NCBI GenBank assembly: GCA_942490535.1
Contig: CALNXQ010000003.1
Span: forward strand, 558,001 to 622,000
DNA length: 64,000 nt
Reading direction: 5' to 3'
From: JAEINY01 sp942490535
GTDB taxonomy: Bacteria > Bacteroidota > Bacteroidia > Bacteroidales > Marinilabiliaceae
Positions 53,606-62,838 of this stretch are shown here, piece by piece. Within the stretch, counting starts at the first letter, position 1. Each line of letters starts with the position of its first letter. The position numbers and the translations under genes were made by a program. The notes under the pieces are model-generated. The model saw nothing but the letters and a program-made list of their open reading frames with translations, searched no databases and had not been told where the DNA came from.

Positions 53606-53829
53606 AATCCCTTCGGGATTTCAATGCTGTAAGGAAACCGCCTGGCGGTTCAACAATAATAGCCATGGGTGACAACCCATGGTATTGGCAATAGGTAAAC
53701 CCAACCCTGAAAAGGGTTGAATCGTGTCGACAAATAAAATTGCCAAAGACAAATTCCGCGTAGCGGATTAAATATTGTAAAATGGAAGGTGACCTATTGA
53801 ATCATTTCCCCGCAGGGGATGTAGAAATA
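53606..53829. repeat. Cluster of six perfect hairpins with different stems
   Basis: Six palindromes in 224 bp: AATCCC-N3-GGGATT (53606-53620), AACCGCC-T-GGCGGTT (53636-53650), CCATGGGT-N4-ACCCATGG (53663-53682), CAACCCT-N4-AGGGTTG (53702-53719), TCCGC-N3-GCGGA (53755-53767) and TCCCC-N3-GGGGA (53817-53829). The stems are unrelated in sequence. Centre spacing grows from about 30 to about 60 bp. No gene is seen from 53586 to 53977. Confidence 0.75.
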
Positions 53830-53977
53830 TTTACCAGACAATAGGGACTATAAATATTCATTACTGAACCTAAAACATGCAACCTATTTCAAGGTGTTTC
53901 TTTATATTTCGAATGCAGATTAACGAATGCTGAACTTTGAACCAAGACCTTGAAACATCTAACCAGAATTACAAACC

Positions 53978-54862
53978 ATGCAACTAACTCCCGAGAATCT
54001 GAACACCCTCTGCCAAACAGCCATATCAGCCGCTCTGAAAGCCGGTCAATTGATTTCAGACTATTCCGGCAGAGAGATAGCCGTTGAACAAAAAACGGGT
54101 GGTTCAAGTCGGGCTTCGCAAGTGGTGACGGAAGTGGACTTACATAGTCAGCAATGTATCCTGGAAAAGATAGCACCCACCTGCCAGACCTACGATCTGG
54201 CCTTACTAACCGAAGAAAGTGCAGATGATCACAGTCGCTTGAAGAAGGATTACTTCTGGTGCATCGATCCGCTGGATGGCACTTTACCCTTTACGGAAGC
54301 CACCCCGGGCTATGCGGTTTCCATTGCCCTGGTTTCCCAAACAGGCATCCCTCATATTGGTGTGGTTTATGATCCGGTGAAACAAATCCTCTACCATGCG
54401 GTGAAAGACCAAGGTGTATATCGCAACAATGAGCCCTGGCGCATACCTGATATCAGCTCAAGCCGTCCGCTCACGTTCATTACCGACCGCAGCTTCCTGA
54501 AACACCCTCTTTTTGAAGCGACCAGGCACGCATTGAAACAGCTTGCTTCTCAAATGGGTTGTGTCGATATAAAAATCATTCAGCACGGTGGAGCAGCCAT
54601 GAATGCCCTGTGGGTACTGGAAAACACACCGGCGTGTTACGTCAAATACCCCAAGCCACAAGCGGGAGGTGGCAGTCTGTGGGATTATGCTGCAACAGCC
54701 TGCCTATTTACTGAAATAGGAGCCCCCGTATCGGATATCAAGGGAAGTCCATTGCAATTAAATCGTGAGGACTCTACCTTTATGAATCATCAAGGAGTGC
54801 TGTATGCCAGTTCGCCGGAATTGGCAGATGCCATCCAAACACTCTATCAACGACTGACCTAA
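53978..54862 (+). CDS. Inositol-monophosphatase-fold phosphatase, probable 3'(2'),5'-bisphosphate nucleotidase (CysQ)
   Basis: 294 residues. The magnesium-site motifs of the inositol monophosphatase superfamily are present: TEESADD, then CIDPLDGT (D97, D100, G101, T102) and the C-terminal WDYAATACLFTEIGA. In the CysQ subgroup the enzyme removes the 3' phosphate from adenosine 3',5'-bisphosphate, a by-product of sulfate assimilation and ACP maturation. The segment after DPLDGT (LPFTEATPGYAVSIALV) is variable in the superfamily, so a related sugar-phosphate phosphatase is possible. It is not linked to other sulfur genes here. Confidence 0.85.
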   Translation: MQLTPENLNTLCQTAISAALKAGQLISDYSGREIAVEQKTGGSSRASQVVTEVDLHSQQCILEKIAPTCQTYDLALLTEESADDHSRLKKDYFWCIDPLDGTLPFTEATPGYAVSIALVSQTGIPHIGVVYDPVKQILYHAVKDQGVYRNNEPWRIPDISSSRPLTFITDRSFLKHPLFEATRHALKQLASQMGCVDIKIIQHGGAAMNALWVLENTPACYVKYPKPQAGGGSLWDYAATACLFTEIGAPVSDIKGSPLQLNREDSTFMNHQGVLYASSPELADAIQTLYQRLT

Positions 54863-55090
54863 GAATTCTAAATCGCTTACAAACTCACACCACGCCTTTC
54901 ACTGCACAATAGACACAAGGTCACCTGGAGCGCTCCTCACCAAAACATGTTTCGCAACACAATTTTCAACTCGCAACCGTTTGCGATTTCGTTTGCATGA
55001 AAAAACAGAAAACCAACTGCTACTCACCCCTTGAATTTTAGTGCTGATTAAACAATATTTGTCGGTATTAAATCAGAAAATCCATCTTTT

Positions 55091-58000
55091 ATGAAGCGAA
55101 TTCTATCCATTCTTTGCATTGTCGTGCTCTGTCTCGGGCTCCATGCTCAAACCACCTACGTCCCTGGAAGCCATACCAATTGGGAATTAAATGAAGCCAA
55201 CCAGGCCACTCTCAAAGGCACCCTGGGCGCCACCAGCTACTATGGAAAAACCATTCAAGCCACTACAGGTGGCGAATTTAAAATCGTACTCAACGACTGG
55301 CCAGTCAACTGGGGTGGCGGCTATTGGATACCCGGCAGCAGTCATCTGAACAGCGCCTGGTCCATCGCCAGCGGTGGGGGCAATGCCACCTGGAAGGGTA
55401 ACAACATTGGCGAACTCAAGCAGTATATCCACCTGTGCATTAAAAATCCGGCCGACTACAATGGCACTAACTTGCCGGTGGGCATAATGACCTTAAGTGC
55501 CATACCGGCACAAATAACCAATGTTACGGCAGGAGCGATTGCTACAACTGGTGGTGCTTACACCATACAAACAGCACTGGATAAATCGCCCTGCGCCGAA
55601 GAGCACGTTTATGTCCGGTATTCATCCGACAACTTCGCGACAAGCACCATTGACGAGTTAACTACCAACGGTTCTTCCGCCATGGGTTCCGTCAGGTTTA
55701 CCCAATCCGGAACCTATAAATGGTACATCTTCTCTTCGACGCTTCCTCTAACGGATATCCGCAGTGCGGAAGATAAGGATTTGTTAACCATCCATTACAA
55801 CAACAATAACGGCAGCAACTATACCACTGAAGTGAGTGACAATCAAGTCGCCATTTCACCTCTGACACCGGATCGAAACCAAAGTTTCACCATCACCTTC
55901 GATGCCACCGGTACCGCTTTGGAGGGTGCCACGAAGGTTTACTGGCATTCGGGCATTGCCACTGATGGCATTAACTCAGGCACCTTCAATGTATCCGTCG
56001 GTGACTGGGGACAGGATAATGGTGTGGGCCAAATGACCAAAAAAGCCGGTACTCCCGATACCTGGGAAATAACGATAGCCGCCGCCCAAAGCTATTATAA
56101 CCTATCTGCGACAGACGATGCTTTCGGTCTTAACTTTCTATTTAGAAGTGCAGATGGAACGATCAAAGTAGATGGCCAGGATAATGCCAATTACCATTTT
56201 GAGATGAATCCCGGTAACTTCTGGTTCTTCATCGACACCCCCAGTTATGCCCCTTTTCTGGCCGAAAGCAATGCGTCCTTCGCCATCCAATCCACGGCCA
56301 GTACATCCATACTCTGGACACTCTCGGAAACAGATGCCAGCTTTACCAATCCAAACTCGATTACCACACAAACCAATGGCGTGTTTAGTTATCAGCACAC
56401 CATCAGTGATGTGAACACCCACTATTATCAATTAAGTGGTGAGCTCAATGGGGAACGTAAATACAAAAACCTGACAGTTAAAGGCTACGCTCCCGTAGTA
56501 GATGCGCCCCGCCCGGCTGGCGTCAAGCCCGGCATCAACTACCATTCGGCCGATGCCACCAAAGCCACATTGGTGTTACATACCCCAACGTCCACGAATT
56601 TCAAAAAAGGGACCGGCACCCTGACAGGAAGCAATACCACACCTGCTAAGCAAGTTATTTATGTCATCGGTGACTTTAATAACTGGCAGGTGAATGAATC
56701 CTTCAAGCTGAACAGAGACGGGGATTATTGGTGGATAACCCTGGAAAACCTGGCGGCAGGTCAGGAATATGCCTTCCAATATTTGGTTGATGGATCCATC
56801 CGCATTGCCGATCCGTACACGCATAAAGTAGCCGATCCGGATGATCAGTACATACCAGCGGCCACCTATCCTAATCTGAAAGCCTATCCAACAGCCCATA
56901 CAACCGGCATTGCATCTGTTCTGCAAACCAACCAGCCCATTTACAACTGGGAAGTAACTAATTTCCATCGCCCGGCCTCCAATGAGCTAAATATCTACGA
57001 AATGCATTTCCGTGATTTCACCACCGAAGGCACCTTCAAAGCGGCAACTCAAAAAATGGATTACCTCAAAGAGTTAGGCATTAACTGCATTCATGTGATG
57101 CCTGTTTCCGAGTTTGAAGGCAACGACAGCTGGGGCTATAATCCCAACTTCTATTTTGCGTTGGATAAAGCCTATGGTACACCCACCGATTTTAAACACT
57201 TTGTGGATGAAGCGCACAAACGGGGTATCGCCGTGGTGAATGATTTGGTGCTTAACCATGCCTTTTACTCCAATACCATGGCCCGGCTGTATTGGGATGA
57301 AGCCAATAACCGGCCCCATGCACTCAATCCCTGGTTCAATGCAGAGCACAAAGCCGTCTACGACCAGGCGGGGCATTGGGGGGCCGACTGGAACCACGAA
57401 AGTGAACACACACAGGCTTTAATGGATGCCATTTTAGATTTCTGGGTGACGGAATACAAACTGGATGGCTACCGCTTTGATTTCACCAAAGGATTCACAC
57501 AAGCAGCACCGGACCCATCGGACCCCTGGGCTTCTTCCTACGATCAGGATCGTGTGGATCTACTGCAGCGCATGGTCAACACCATGTGGACCAATCATCC
57601 GGGGACCTATGCCATTTTTGAGCACCTGGCCAACGACTCAGAAGATAAAGTACTGGCCGATCACGGTATCCTTTTATGGTCCGGTGCCGGACCGCAGGAA
57701 CCCTATAAAAATCTGGCCCTGGGCTACACCGGAAACAGCAATTATTCCATCTGGAGCAGTGTGTATCAATCCCGCAATTTCAAATACGCCAACTATGTCA
57801 GCTACATTGAAAGCCACGATGAGGAGCGTCTGGGACATGAAGTATTCGCCTATGCCAAAAATATCTCTGCGCTATCAGGTGAGGCCAAAACAGAATATGC
57901 CATTGACCGGCTCAAGATGATCTCTGCGCTTAATGCGCTGCTCCCAGGCCCACGCATGATCTGGCAGTTTGAAGAACTGGGTTACGATGTTTCCATCAAT

Positions 58001-59404
58001 GAAAATGGCCGCACCGGACGTAAACCGGTGAAGTGGGAATATTACAACGATCCACACCGCAAAGAGTTATACCGTGTTTACTCATTGCTTTTCAATCTGC
58101 GTCAGCGCTATGATTTCTATGTGAATCCGGACTTCGGTAACATTGGCGCTAACGATCTGAATACCCCACGTCGAATGGCGTATTGGGACAATGCTGGCAA
58201 TCAGGTCATCGTCATTGCGAACTTTGATCCGGACAACGGCCATACCATCACACCCGGCTATTCCAATGACGGAACCTGGTATAAATACAATGGTGATCCA
58301 ACGGTGGACGGCACAAGCTATACCGTTAATGCCACAGATGAGAATTATTACCTGGAACCATCCGGTTTGATGATCCTCACTAATTTTGATGCAACAGCCA
58401 CACAGACCATTTCCTTCAGTCCGCAAAGTACCATCACCTATGGAGATGCTCCTTTCGAACTCCAATCCACCAGTACATCCGGACTGCCGGTACAATATGA
58501 ATTGGTAAGCGGCCCGGCCACTTTCGAAGCGAATAAAATGAAAATAGAAGGTGCCGGTGAAGTGGCGGTCAAAGGCATGCAATCCGGTACGGCAGCTTTT
58601 GATCCGGTAGCCACCAACCACACCATAACCATCAACAAAGCCACTTTAAAGGTCATTGCCGAAGATCAAACCAAAACCTATCGAACGGAGATACTCCCCT
58701 TTACACATACATTTACAGGTTTTGTTTATAACGATGATGAGTCTGCTGCAGACATTACGGGAGCACCTTACTTTTCCACAACGGCAACAACCCAAACAGA
58801 AGTCAGCGAAAGTCCGGTTTTGATCTCTGTCTCCGCCGGTACACTGCAATCACCAAATTATCAGTTTACCCCCGAAGATGGATTGCTTTTTATCCGGAAA
58901 GCAGATCAAACCATCGCTTTTAATACACTGCCTGATAAAGTCGTAACAGATGCTGATTTTGAACTACCTGTTTCGGCTTCTTCGGGATTAGACCTGGAAA
59001 TCATTAGCTCCAATACTGCCATCGCCTCAGTCAGTGACAGCAAAGTAACCATCCATCAGGCAGGTGATGTGGTATTCACGGCCCGGCAATCCGGCAATGA
59101 AAATTACAATGCTGCACAACCGGTTACACAACCTTTGAAAATTGGCCTTGCCACAGGGATTGAAAAAGTCACATCACCCCTGCTCAAGGTATATCCAACA
59201 CCGGCAAGCAATCACATCACCATTGATTTTGAAGGTTCCATCAGCAATGTGATCTTTTATAACAGTCTGGGGTCAATCGTTAAACAAGTAAATACATTAA
59301 ACCAGCAGAAACAAGTCCAGGTTTCTGAACTGAATTCAGGTTACTACATCCTTCAAATTAACAGCGAAGGACAAATTTACCGAACGCGCTTCCTGAAACA
59401 ATAA
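55091..59404 (+). CDS. Secreted GH13 alpha-amylase-family enzyme with T9SS sorting domain
   Basis: 1437 residues. A signal peptide (cleavage near residue 20, LGLHAQ) is followed by N-terminal beta domains (about 25-500) of uncertain type and an E-set/CBM48-like domain (about 520-600, IYVIGDFNNWQVNESFKLNR). The GH13 barrel covers about 635-990. Its catalytic residues are Asp797 (GYRFDFTKG), Glu844 (AIFEHLAND) and Asp910 (ESHDEERLG), all intact. The C-terminal part holds two MBG/YDG-like beta domains (about 1100-1355) and ends in a type IX sorting domain (LKVYPTPASNHITIDF, about 1361-1437). It is exported by the T9SS and probably attached to the surface, acting on alpha-glucans. Confidence 0.92.
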   Translation: MKRILSILCIVVLCLGLHAQTTYVPGSHTNWELNEANQATLKGTLGATSYYGKTIQATTGGEFKIVLNDWPVNWGGGYWIPGSSHLNSAWSIASGGGNATWKGNNIGELKQYIHLCIKNPADYNGTNLPVGIMTLSAIPAQITNVTAGAIATTGGAYTIQTALDKSPCAEEHVYVRYSSDNFATSTIDELTTNGSSAMGSVRFTQSGTYKWYIFSSTLPLTDIRSAEDKDLLTIHYNNNNGSNYTTEVSDNQVAISPLTPDRNQSFTITFDATGTALEGATKVYWHSGIATDGINSGTFNVSVGDWGQDNGVGQMTKKAGTPDTWEITIAAAQSYYNLSATDDAFGLNFLFRSADGTIKVDGQDNANYHFEMNPGNFWFFIDTPSYAPFLAESNASFAIQSTASTSILWTLSETDASFTNPNSITTQTNGVFSYQHTISDVNTHYYQLSGELNGERKYKNLTVKGYAPVVDAPRPAGVKPGINYHSADATKATLVLHTPTSTNFKKGTGTLTGSNTTPAKQVIYVIGDFNNWQVNESFKLNRDGDYWWITLENLAAGQEYAFQYLVDGSIRIADPYTHKVADPDDQYIPAATYPNLKAYPTAHTTGIASVLQTNQPIYNWEVTNFHRPASNELNIYEMHFRDFTTEGTFKAATQKMDYLKELGINCIHVMPVSEFEGNDSWGYNPNFYFALDKAYGTPTDFKHFVDEAHKRGIAVVNDLVLNHAFYSNTMARLYWDEANNRPHALNPWFNAEHKAVYDQAGHWGADWNHESEHTQALMDAILDFWVTEYKLDGYRFDFTKGFTQAAPDPSDPWASSYDQDRVDLLQRMVNTMWTNHPGTYAIFEHLANDSEDKVLADHGILLWSGAGPQEPYKNLALGYTGNSNYSIWSSVYQSRNFKYANYVSYIESHDEERLGHEVFAYAKNISALSGEAKTEYAIDRLKMISALNALLPGPRMIWQFEELGYDVSINENGRTGRKPVKWEYYNDPHRKELYRVYSLLFNLRQRYDFYVNPDFGNIGANDLNTPRRMAYWDNAGNQVIVIANFDPDNGHTITPGYSNDGTWYKYNGDPTVDGTSYTVNATDENYYLEPSGLMILTNFDATATQTISFSPQSTITYGDAPFELQSTSTSGLPVQYELVSGPATFEANKMKIEGAGEVAVKGMQSGTAAFDPVATNHTITINKATLKVIAEDQTKTYRTEILPFTHTFTGFVYNDDESAADITGAPYFSTTATTQTEVSESPVLISVSAGTLQSPNYQFTPEDGLLFIRKADQTIAFNTLPDKVVTDADFELPVSASSGLDLEIISSNTAIASVSDSKVTIHQAGDVVFTARQSGNENYNAAQPVTQPLKIGLATGIEKVTSPLLKVYPTPASNHITIDFEGSISNVIFYNSLGSIVKQVNTLNQQKQVQVSELNSGYYILQINSEGQIYRTRFLKQ

Positions 59405-59407
59405 ACC

Positions 59408-59446
59408 AAAAAAGCGGCTATCCCCTGGGAAATAGCCGCTTTTTTT
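59408..59446. terminator. Bidirectional terminator between convergent genes
   Basis: Perfect 14-bp arms AAAAAAGCGGCTAT (59408-59421) and ATAGCCGCTTTTTT (59432-59445) with A- and T-runs at both ends. It serves the amylase gene and the minus-strand DUF5723 gene. Confidence 0.9.
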
Positions 59447-59457
59447 ATGTCTGAATA

Positions 59458-60804
59458 TTACCTTCTTCCAATGGGAATATTGGCTCCGAAATAAAACTGC
59501 CCCAGTCCCTTTTCATCATTGATCATATTGCTCAGCACCGTTCCGGAACCCATAAAGAGGTATTTCCAACGGAGACCCAAACCGGCATGCCAACCCAACT
59601 GATTCATATAGGTAACCGGCAAGTAAAAACCCCAGGTCTGATTTTCAAAGCGTGGTGTCAGTTTAAAGTCCCATACATCCTTATTGAGTAGTTTCACGAC
59701 TTTTGAATAGAGATCGGGCTGATAGCTCACCGATCCATGAATAAACCAATTCTTTTGAATACAATAGTCGCCCATTACCGTGTACTTAGTGGGCAGATCC
59801 ATGCGGTAGGAACCGCCATCGATTTCTTCAAAATCAAAGGATTTCTTCAATGAATCCACCAGTCCCTCCAACGATTCAATGCCATTGAAACGTGAGTAAG
59901 GGACATCTTCCACCGATATGCGGTATTTTTTTTGACTCACCGAACTCTTATTCTTGATACTTCCCAAATCATTCACTGCCAACCCGACTTTAAACTTATA
60001 AGGAATCCCTTCACTATTGCTTAAATATTCAGGTTGGTAGGTGTAATTGACCCCAAAACTCAATCCATAACCCACATCCCCAAACAATTCAATCTTATCC
60101 TCTTTTACCGCCTGTTGAAAACTTTCGCTTAAGGCATAGGATAAATCCATTCTAAAATACGCCACACGCTCTTTATTGTAACTCACATCCACACCGTCCA
60201 TATTCAGATACCCTGAACCGCCTCCTTCCAGGTATTTCAAGGTAACACCGCCCGTAATCTTATGGACAGGTGTTTCCCAAAGCACACCCGAATAGGTCAG
60301 GTTATACTCCATCCAGGTATTAACGACGGCTTTAAAATACTCATCGCCTAAAATCTTTAATTGTTCCGGGGAATCAATGCCACTAAATAATTTCAAAAAC
60401 TCATCATTGGACGACCGGTATATCCCATGTGCACGCATATCAAACCACAGGGCTACAGCATGCTTTTGATTGATTTTGTAAGAAACCGACGGAAACATTA
60501 ACAAGCCATGAATGTAGAGGTCGGTCCGCTCTGAACCTAAGAAATGCTTCAAATCCGTGAAGCCGGCCTTGCCCAATAATTGCAGAAAATTATCCTCCTG
60601 AAACGCAAAATTACGTATCAGACTTAATTGGGTGGTGACTACATTAATGTGCCATTTAGTAGAATCACGCACCAAATCAGCAGGCTGATTACTAATATTC
60701 TGCAAAGGGAAATAACGACTGGAGTGAATACCCGGATAAACCTGGGCAAAGGCAGATACCACCAGTAAAAGGCAAATAATCAAAAAGGATAGCTGTTTCA
60801 TCAC
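59458..60804 (-). CDS. DUF5723 family outer-membrane protein
   Basis: 448 residues with a signal peptide (cleavage after SAFAQ). The N-terminus YPGIHSSRYFPLQNISNQPADL (quoted in part, residues about 23-44) is the DUF5723 hallmark. The rest is a string of beta strands with aromatic ends, predicted to form a large outer-membrane barrel, and it closes with GQFYFGANIPIGRR. The function is unknown. A -7 box, TAGATTTG on the minus strand (complement of 60825-60832), lies 20 bp before the start. Confidence 0.85.
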   Translation of the reverse strand: MMKQLSFLIICLLLVVSAFAQVYPGIHSSRYFPLQNISNQPADLVRDSTKWHINVVTTQLSLIRNFAFQEDNFLQLLGKAGFTDLKHFLGSERTDLYIHGLLMFPSVSYKINQKHAVALWFDMRAHGIYRSSNDEFLKLFSGIDSPEQLKILGDEYFKAVVNTWMEYNLTYSGVLWETPVHKITGGVTLKYLEGGGSGYLNMDGVDVSYNKERVAYFRMDLSYALSESFQQAVKEDKIELFGDVGYGLSFGVNYTYQPEYLSNSEGIPYKFKVGLAVNDLGSIKNKSSVSQKKYRISVEDVPYSRFNGIESLEGLVDSLKKSFDFEEIDGGSYRMDLPTKYTVMGDYCIQKNWFIHGSVSYQPDLYSKVVKLLNKDVWDFKLTPRFENQTWGFYLPVTYMNQLGWHAGLGLRWKYLFMGSGTVLSNMINDEKGLGQFYFGANIPIGRR

Positions 60805-60991
60805 TAGAATTATTATTTACAATACAAATCTACTATTTTTAATTAACCTGTATCACGCACACAGCTCATAAAATGACTCACATGAGCAGATATAACAATC
60901 ATGTCTCCATAAAGTTAAACATCAAAGAGGGTTTATCTCCATCCAGAGCAGATGTCACAATTAATGGCAAAAAATATAATAGAAACATTAT

Positions 60992-60999
60992 TATCTTTG
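60992..60999 (+). promoter_or_regulatory. -7 promoter element of the PrsW-arfB genes
   Basis: TATCTTTG matches TAnnTTTG, 22 bp before the PrsW start codon. No clear -33 box. Confidence 0.5.
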
Positions 61000-61021
61000 T
61001 CAACTCTAATCGTTTACTTCA

Positions 61022-61720
61022 ATGAATTTACTTGTTATATCCAGTGCACCGGTATTTATCCTGCTTTTTTATGTGTATTACCGGGACAAATATGAAAAGG
61101 AACCCTTATCTCTTTTAGTGAAGAGTTTGTTAACTGGTGCCGTCATTACGCTCCCAATCTACTTCTCCGAATTAGCCGTGAGCCAATTGGTGAATCCATT
61201 GCGCACAAGCATATATTCAGCAGCTTTTAATGATGCTTTCGTGGTCGCCTCGTTATGCGAGGAGGCCTTCAAATTAGCTGCCGTTTTGCTGCTGGTGTGG
61301 CGAAATAAGAATTTCAATGAGCGGTTTGATGGGATTGTGTATGCCGTATTTGTATCACTGGGCTTCGCACTGGTGGAAAACATCATGTATGTGTTTGGGA
61401 ACGCCAACGGACTGGAAGTGGCATTAAGCAGAGCCATCACCGCTGTACCCGCCCATGCCATGTTTGGGGTAATGATGGGCTATCATTTAGGATTAGCGCG
61501 TTTTGAAGAAAGACGCCAAAAACTACATCTTTTCAATGCCTTTTTCATTCCCTTCCTGTTCCACGGGATCTACGATTTCATCTTAATGTCTCAAAATAAA
61601 TGGTTACTCATGGGCTTTGCCCCTTTGATGGTGTATCTTTACATCAGAGTGCGAAAACGCATGTTTCAACACTCCCAAAGCTCCGTTTTTAAACCCGATG
61701 ATGAACACCATGCTGATTGA
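61022..61720 (+). CDS. PrsW-family intramembrane metalloprotease
   Basis: 232 residues, about seven helices. The PrsW/CAAX-related motifs are intact: EEAFK (E80, E81, K84), the GFALVENIMYVF helix with the conserved Glu and Asn, AHAMFGVMMGYHLG, and FLFHGIYDFILM with a late His. In Bacillus, PrsW makes the first cut in an anti-sigma factor; the substrate here is unknown. The 3' end overlaps the arfB start by 23 bp, so translation may be coupled. Confidence 0.9.
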   Translation: MNLLVISSAPVFILLFYVYYRDKYEKEPLSLLVKSLLTGAVITLPIYFSELAVSQLVNPLRTSIYSAAFNDAFVVASLCEEAFKLAAVLLLVWRNKNFNERFDGIVYAVFVSLGFALVENIMYVFGNANGLEVALSRAITAVPAHAMFGVMMGYHLGLARFEERRQKLHLFNAFFIPFLFHGIYDFILMSQNKWLLMGFAPLMVYLYIRVRKRMFQHSQSSVFKPDDEHHAD

Positions 61721-62123
61721 CAATCTAAAAGAAAGAGACTTCACAGCTGAATTCCACTTTGCCGCCTCACGCAGTGGCGGGCCCGGCGGACAAAACGTGA
61801 ACAAAGTCAATACCAAAGTAGAGTTACGCTTTGTAGTCAGTGATTCCATCCTGCTGTCCGATCAGGAGAAACAGCTGATCCGCGAAAAACTGGCCAATAA
61901 AATCAATTTGGAGGGTGAGCTCATCATCGTAAGTCAAACCGAACGCTCACAGCTTAAAAACAAAGTTCAAGCCATTGAACGGTTTTATCAATTGATTGCT
62001 TTCGCCCTGACACCGCGTAAAAAAAGGAAACCGACACGGCCAACCCGGGCTTCGAAAGAAAGACGTCTGGACAGCAAGCGAAAACAAGCGGAAAAGAAAT
62101 CGAATCGACGATTTTTAAACTAA
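61698..62123 (+). CDS. arfB: ArfB-like ribosome-rescue peptidyl-tRNA hydrolase
   Basis: 141 residues. The release-factor GGQ motif sits in RSGGPGGQNVNKVNTK (GGQ at 30-32), followed by VELRFVV. It has no codon-recognition domain. The basic C-terminal tail (KRKPTRPTRASKERRLDSKR and following) is the part that enters the empty mRNA channel of stalled ribosomes. It frees ribosomes stuck on broken mRNA. Alternative starts at 61701 and 61710 are possible; the gene overlaps the upstream PrsW gene. Confidence 0.93.
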   Translation: MMNTMLIDNLKERDFTAEFHFAASRSGGPGGQNVNKVNTKVELRFVVSDSILLSDQEKQLIREKLANKINLEGELIIVSQTERSQLKNKVQAIERFYQLIAFALTPRKKRKPTRPTRASKERRLDSKRKQAEKKSNRRFLN

Positions 62124-62150
62124 AAATCAAATACATTCTAACGCTTTCTG

Positions 62151-62158
62151 TACTTTTG
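62151..62158 (+). promoter_or_regulatory. -7 promoter element of the acidic protein gene
   Basis: TACTTTTG matches TAnnTTTG, 20 bp before the ATG at 62179. Confidence 0.5.
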
Positions 62159-62178
62159 TAGCAAATAAGATTTTACAA

Positions 62179-62661
62179 ATGAAAAACATCACTTTAGGAC
62201 AAGGTTTAGATGAGTTACAATTTGGCTTGTCGCGCGAAGAAGTCGTTCAATTACTCGGTGAACCCACTGAAAAAGATTTTATGGATGGCGATGAGGAATC
62301 CGGCGCTCTGGAAGCCTGGCACTACGATGAGAAACACCTCTCCCTCTCCTTCGAAGCTGATTGCGATTGGCTGCTTACTTCCATCACAACGGCATCCCCC
62401 GATGTGGTTTTTGAAGGTCTCGATTTAATCGGTATCAGCCAGGGTGAGGTGATGGAACAAATGGAAGTCTTCAATTTGGGTGAATTCGACATGCAGGATC
62501 TTTCTTCCGACGATTTACCCAACCAAACCATTGCCACCAATGCGGACTTTAGCATTAACCTGTTCTTCGACAATGATATTTTAACCGAAATTCAGTGGGG
62601 TCCGTATTGGGATGATGACGAAGAAAGACCCATCTGGCCAGGTGAAGATGAAGAAGAATAG
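62179..62661 (+). CDS. Acidic cytoplasmic protein of unknown function
   Basis: 160 residues, very acidic, no signal peptide. The opening part (FGLSREEVVQLLGEPTEKDF, then WHYDEKHLSLSFE) resembles the short alpha-beta motif of SmpA/BamE-like folds, where a small helix is followed by LGxP and beta strands. However, the lipoprotein signal of BamE is missing. The C-terminus is a run of Asp/Glu with Trp and Pro (DDDEERPIWPGEDEEE). No family name can be given; a stand-alone immunity or binding protein is one option. Confidence 0.8.
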   Translation: MKNITLGQGLDELQFGLSREEVVQLLGEPTEKDFMDGDEESGALEAWHYDEKHLSLSFEADCDWLLTSITTASPDVVFEGLDLIGISQGEVMEQMEVFNLGEFDMQDLSSDDLPNQTIATNADFSINLFFDNDILTEIQWGPYWDDDEERPIWPGEDEEE

Positions 62662-62670
62662 ATAAAAAAG

Positions 62671-62733
62671 CTGCTAGCCACTAGCTTTTAGCCCTTAGCT
62701 AGAGACTAAAGGCTAGAAGCTAATAGCTAGTAA
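62671..62733. repeat. Long imperfect hairpin downstream of the acidic protein gene
   Basis: The 28-nt arms 62671-62698 and 62706-62733 match (one as reverse complement) at 22 of 28 positions; all six differences are transitions, and the loop is 7 nt. The arms are made of repeated TAGC/CTAG words. Confidence 0.65.
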
Positions 62734-62802
62734 CTCCTCCCCAAATCCCCCCTCATTTATAATTTGTTAACGTCATTCCTTCGCTTTTCACCAAAATCTT
62801 GC

Positions 62803-62810
62803 TACTTTTG
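62803..62810 (+). promoter_or_regulatory. -7 promoter element of the second ABC-F gene
   Basis: TACTTTTG matches TAnnTTTG, 28 bp before the ATG at 62839. Confidence 0.5.
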
Positions 62811-62838
62811 CAGCTTTTGTAAAAACATAGAATTGTAA

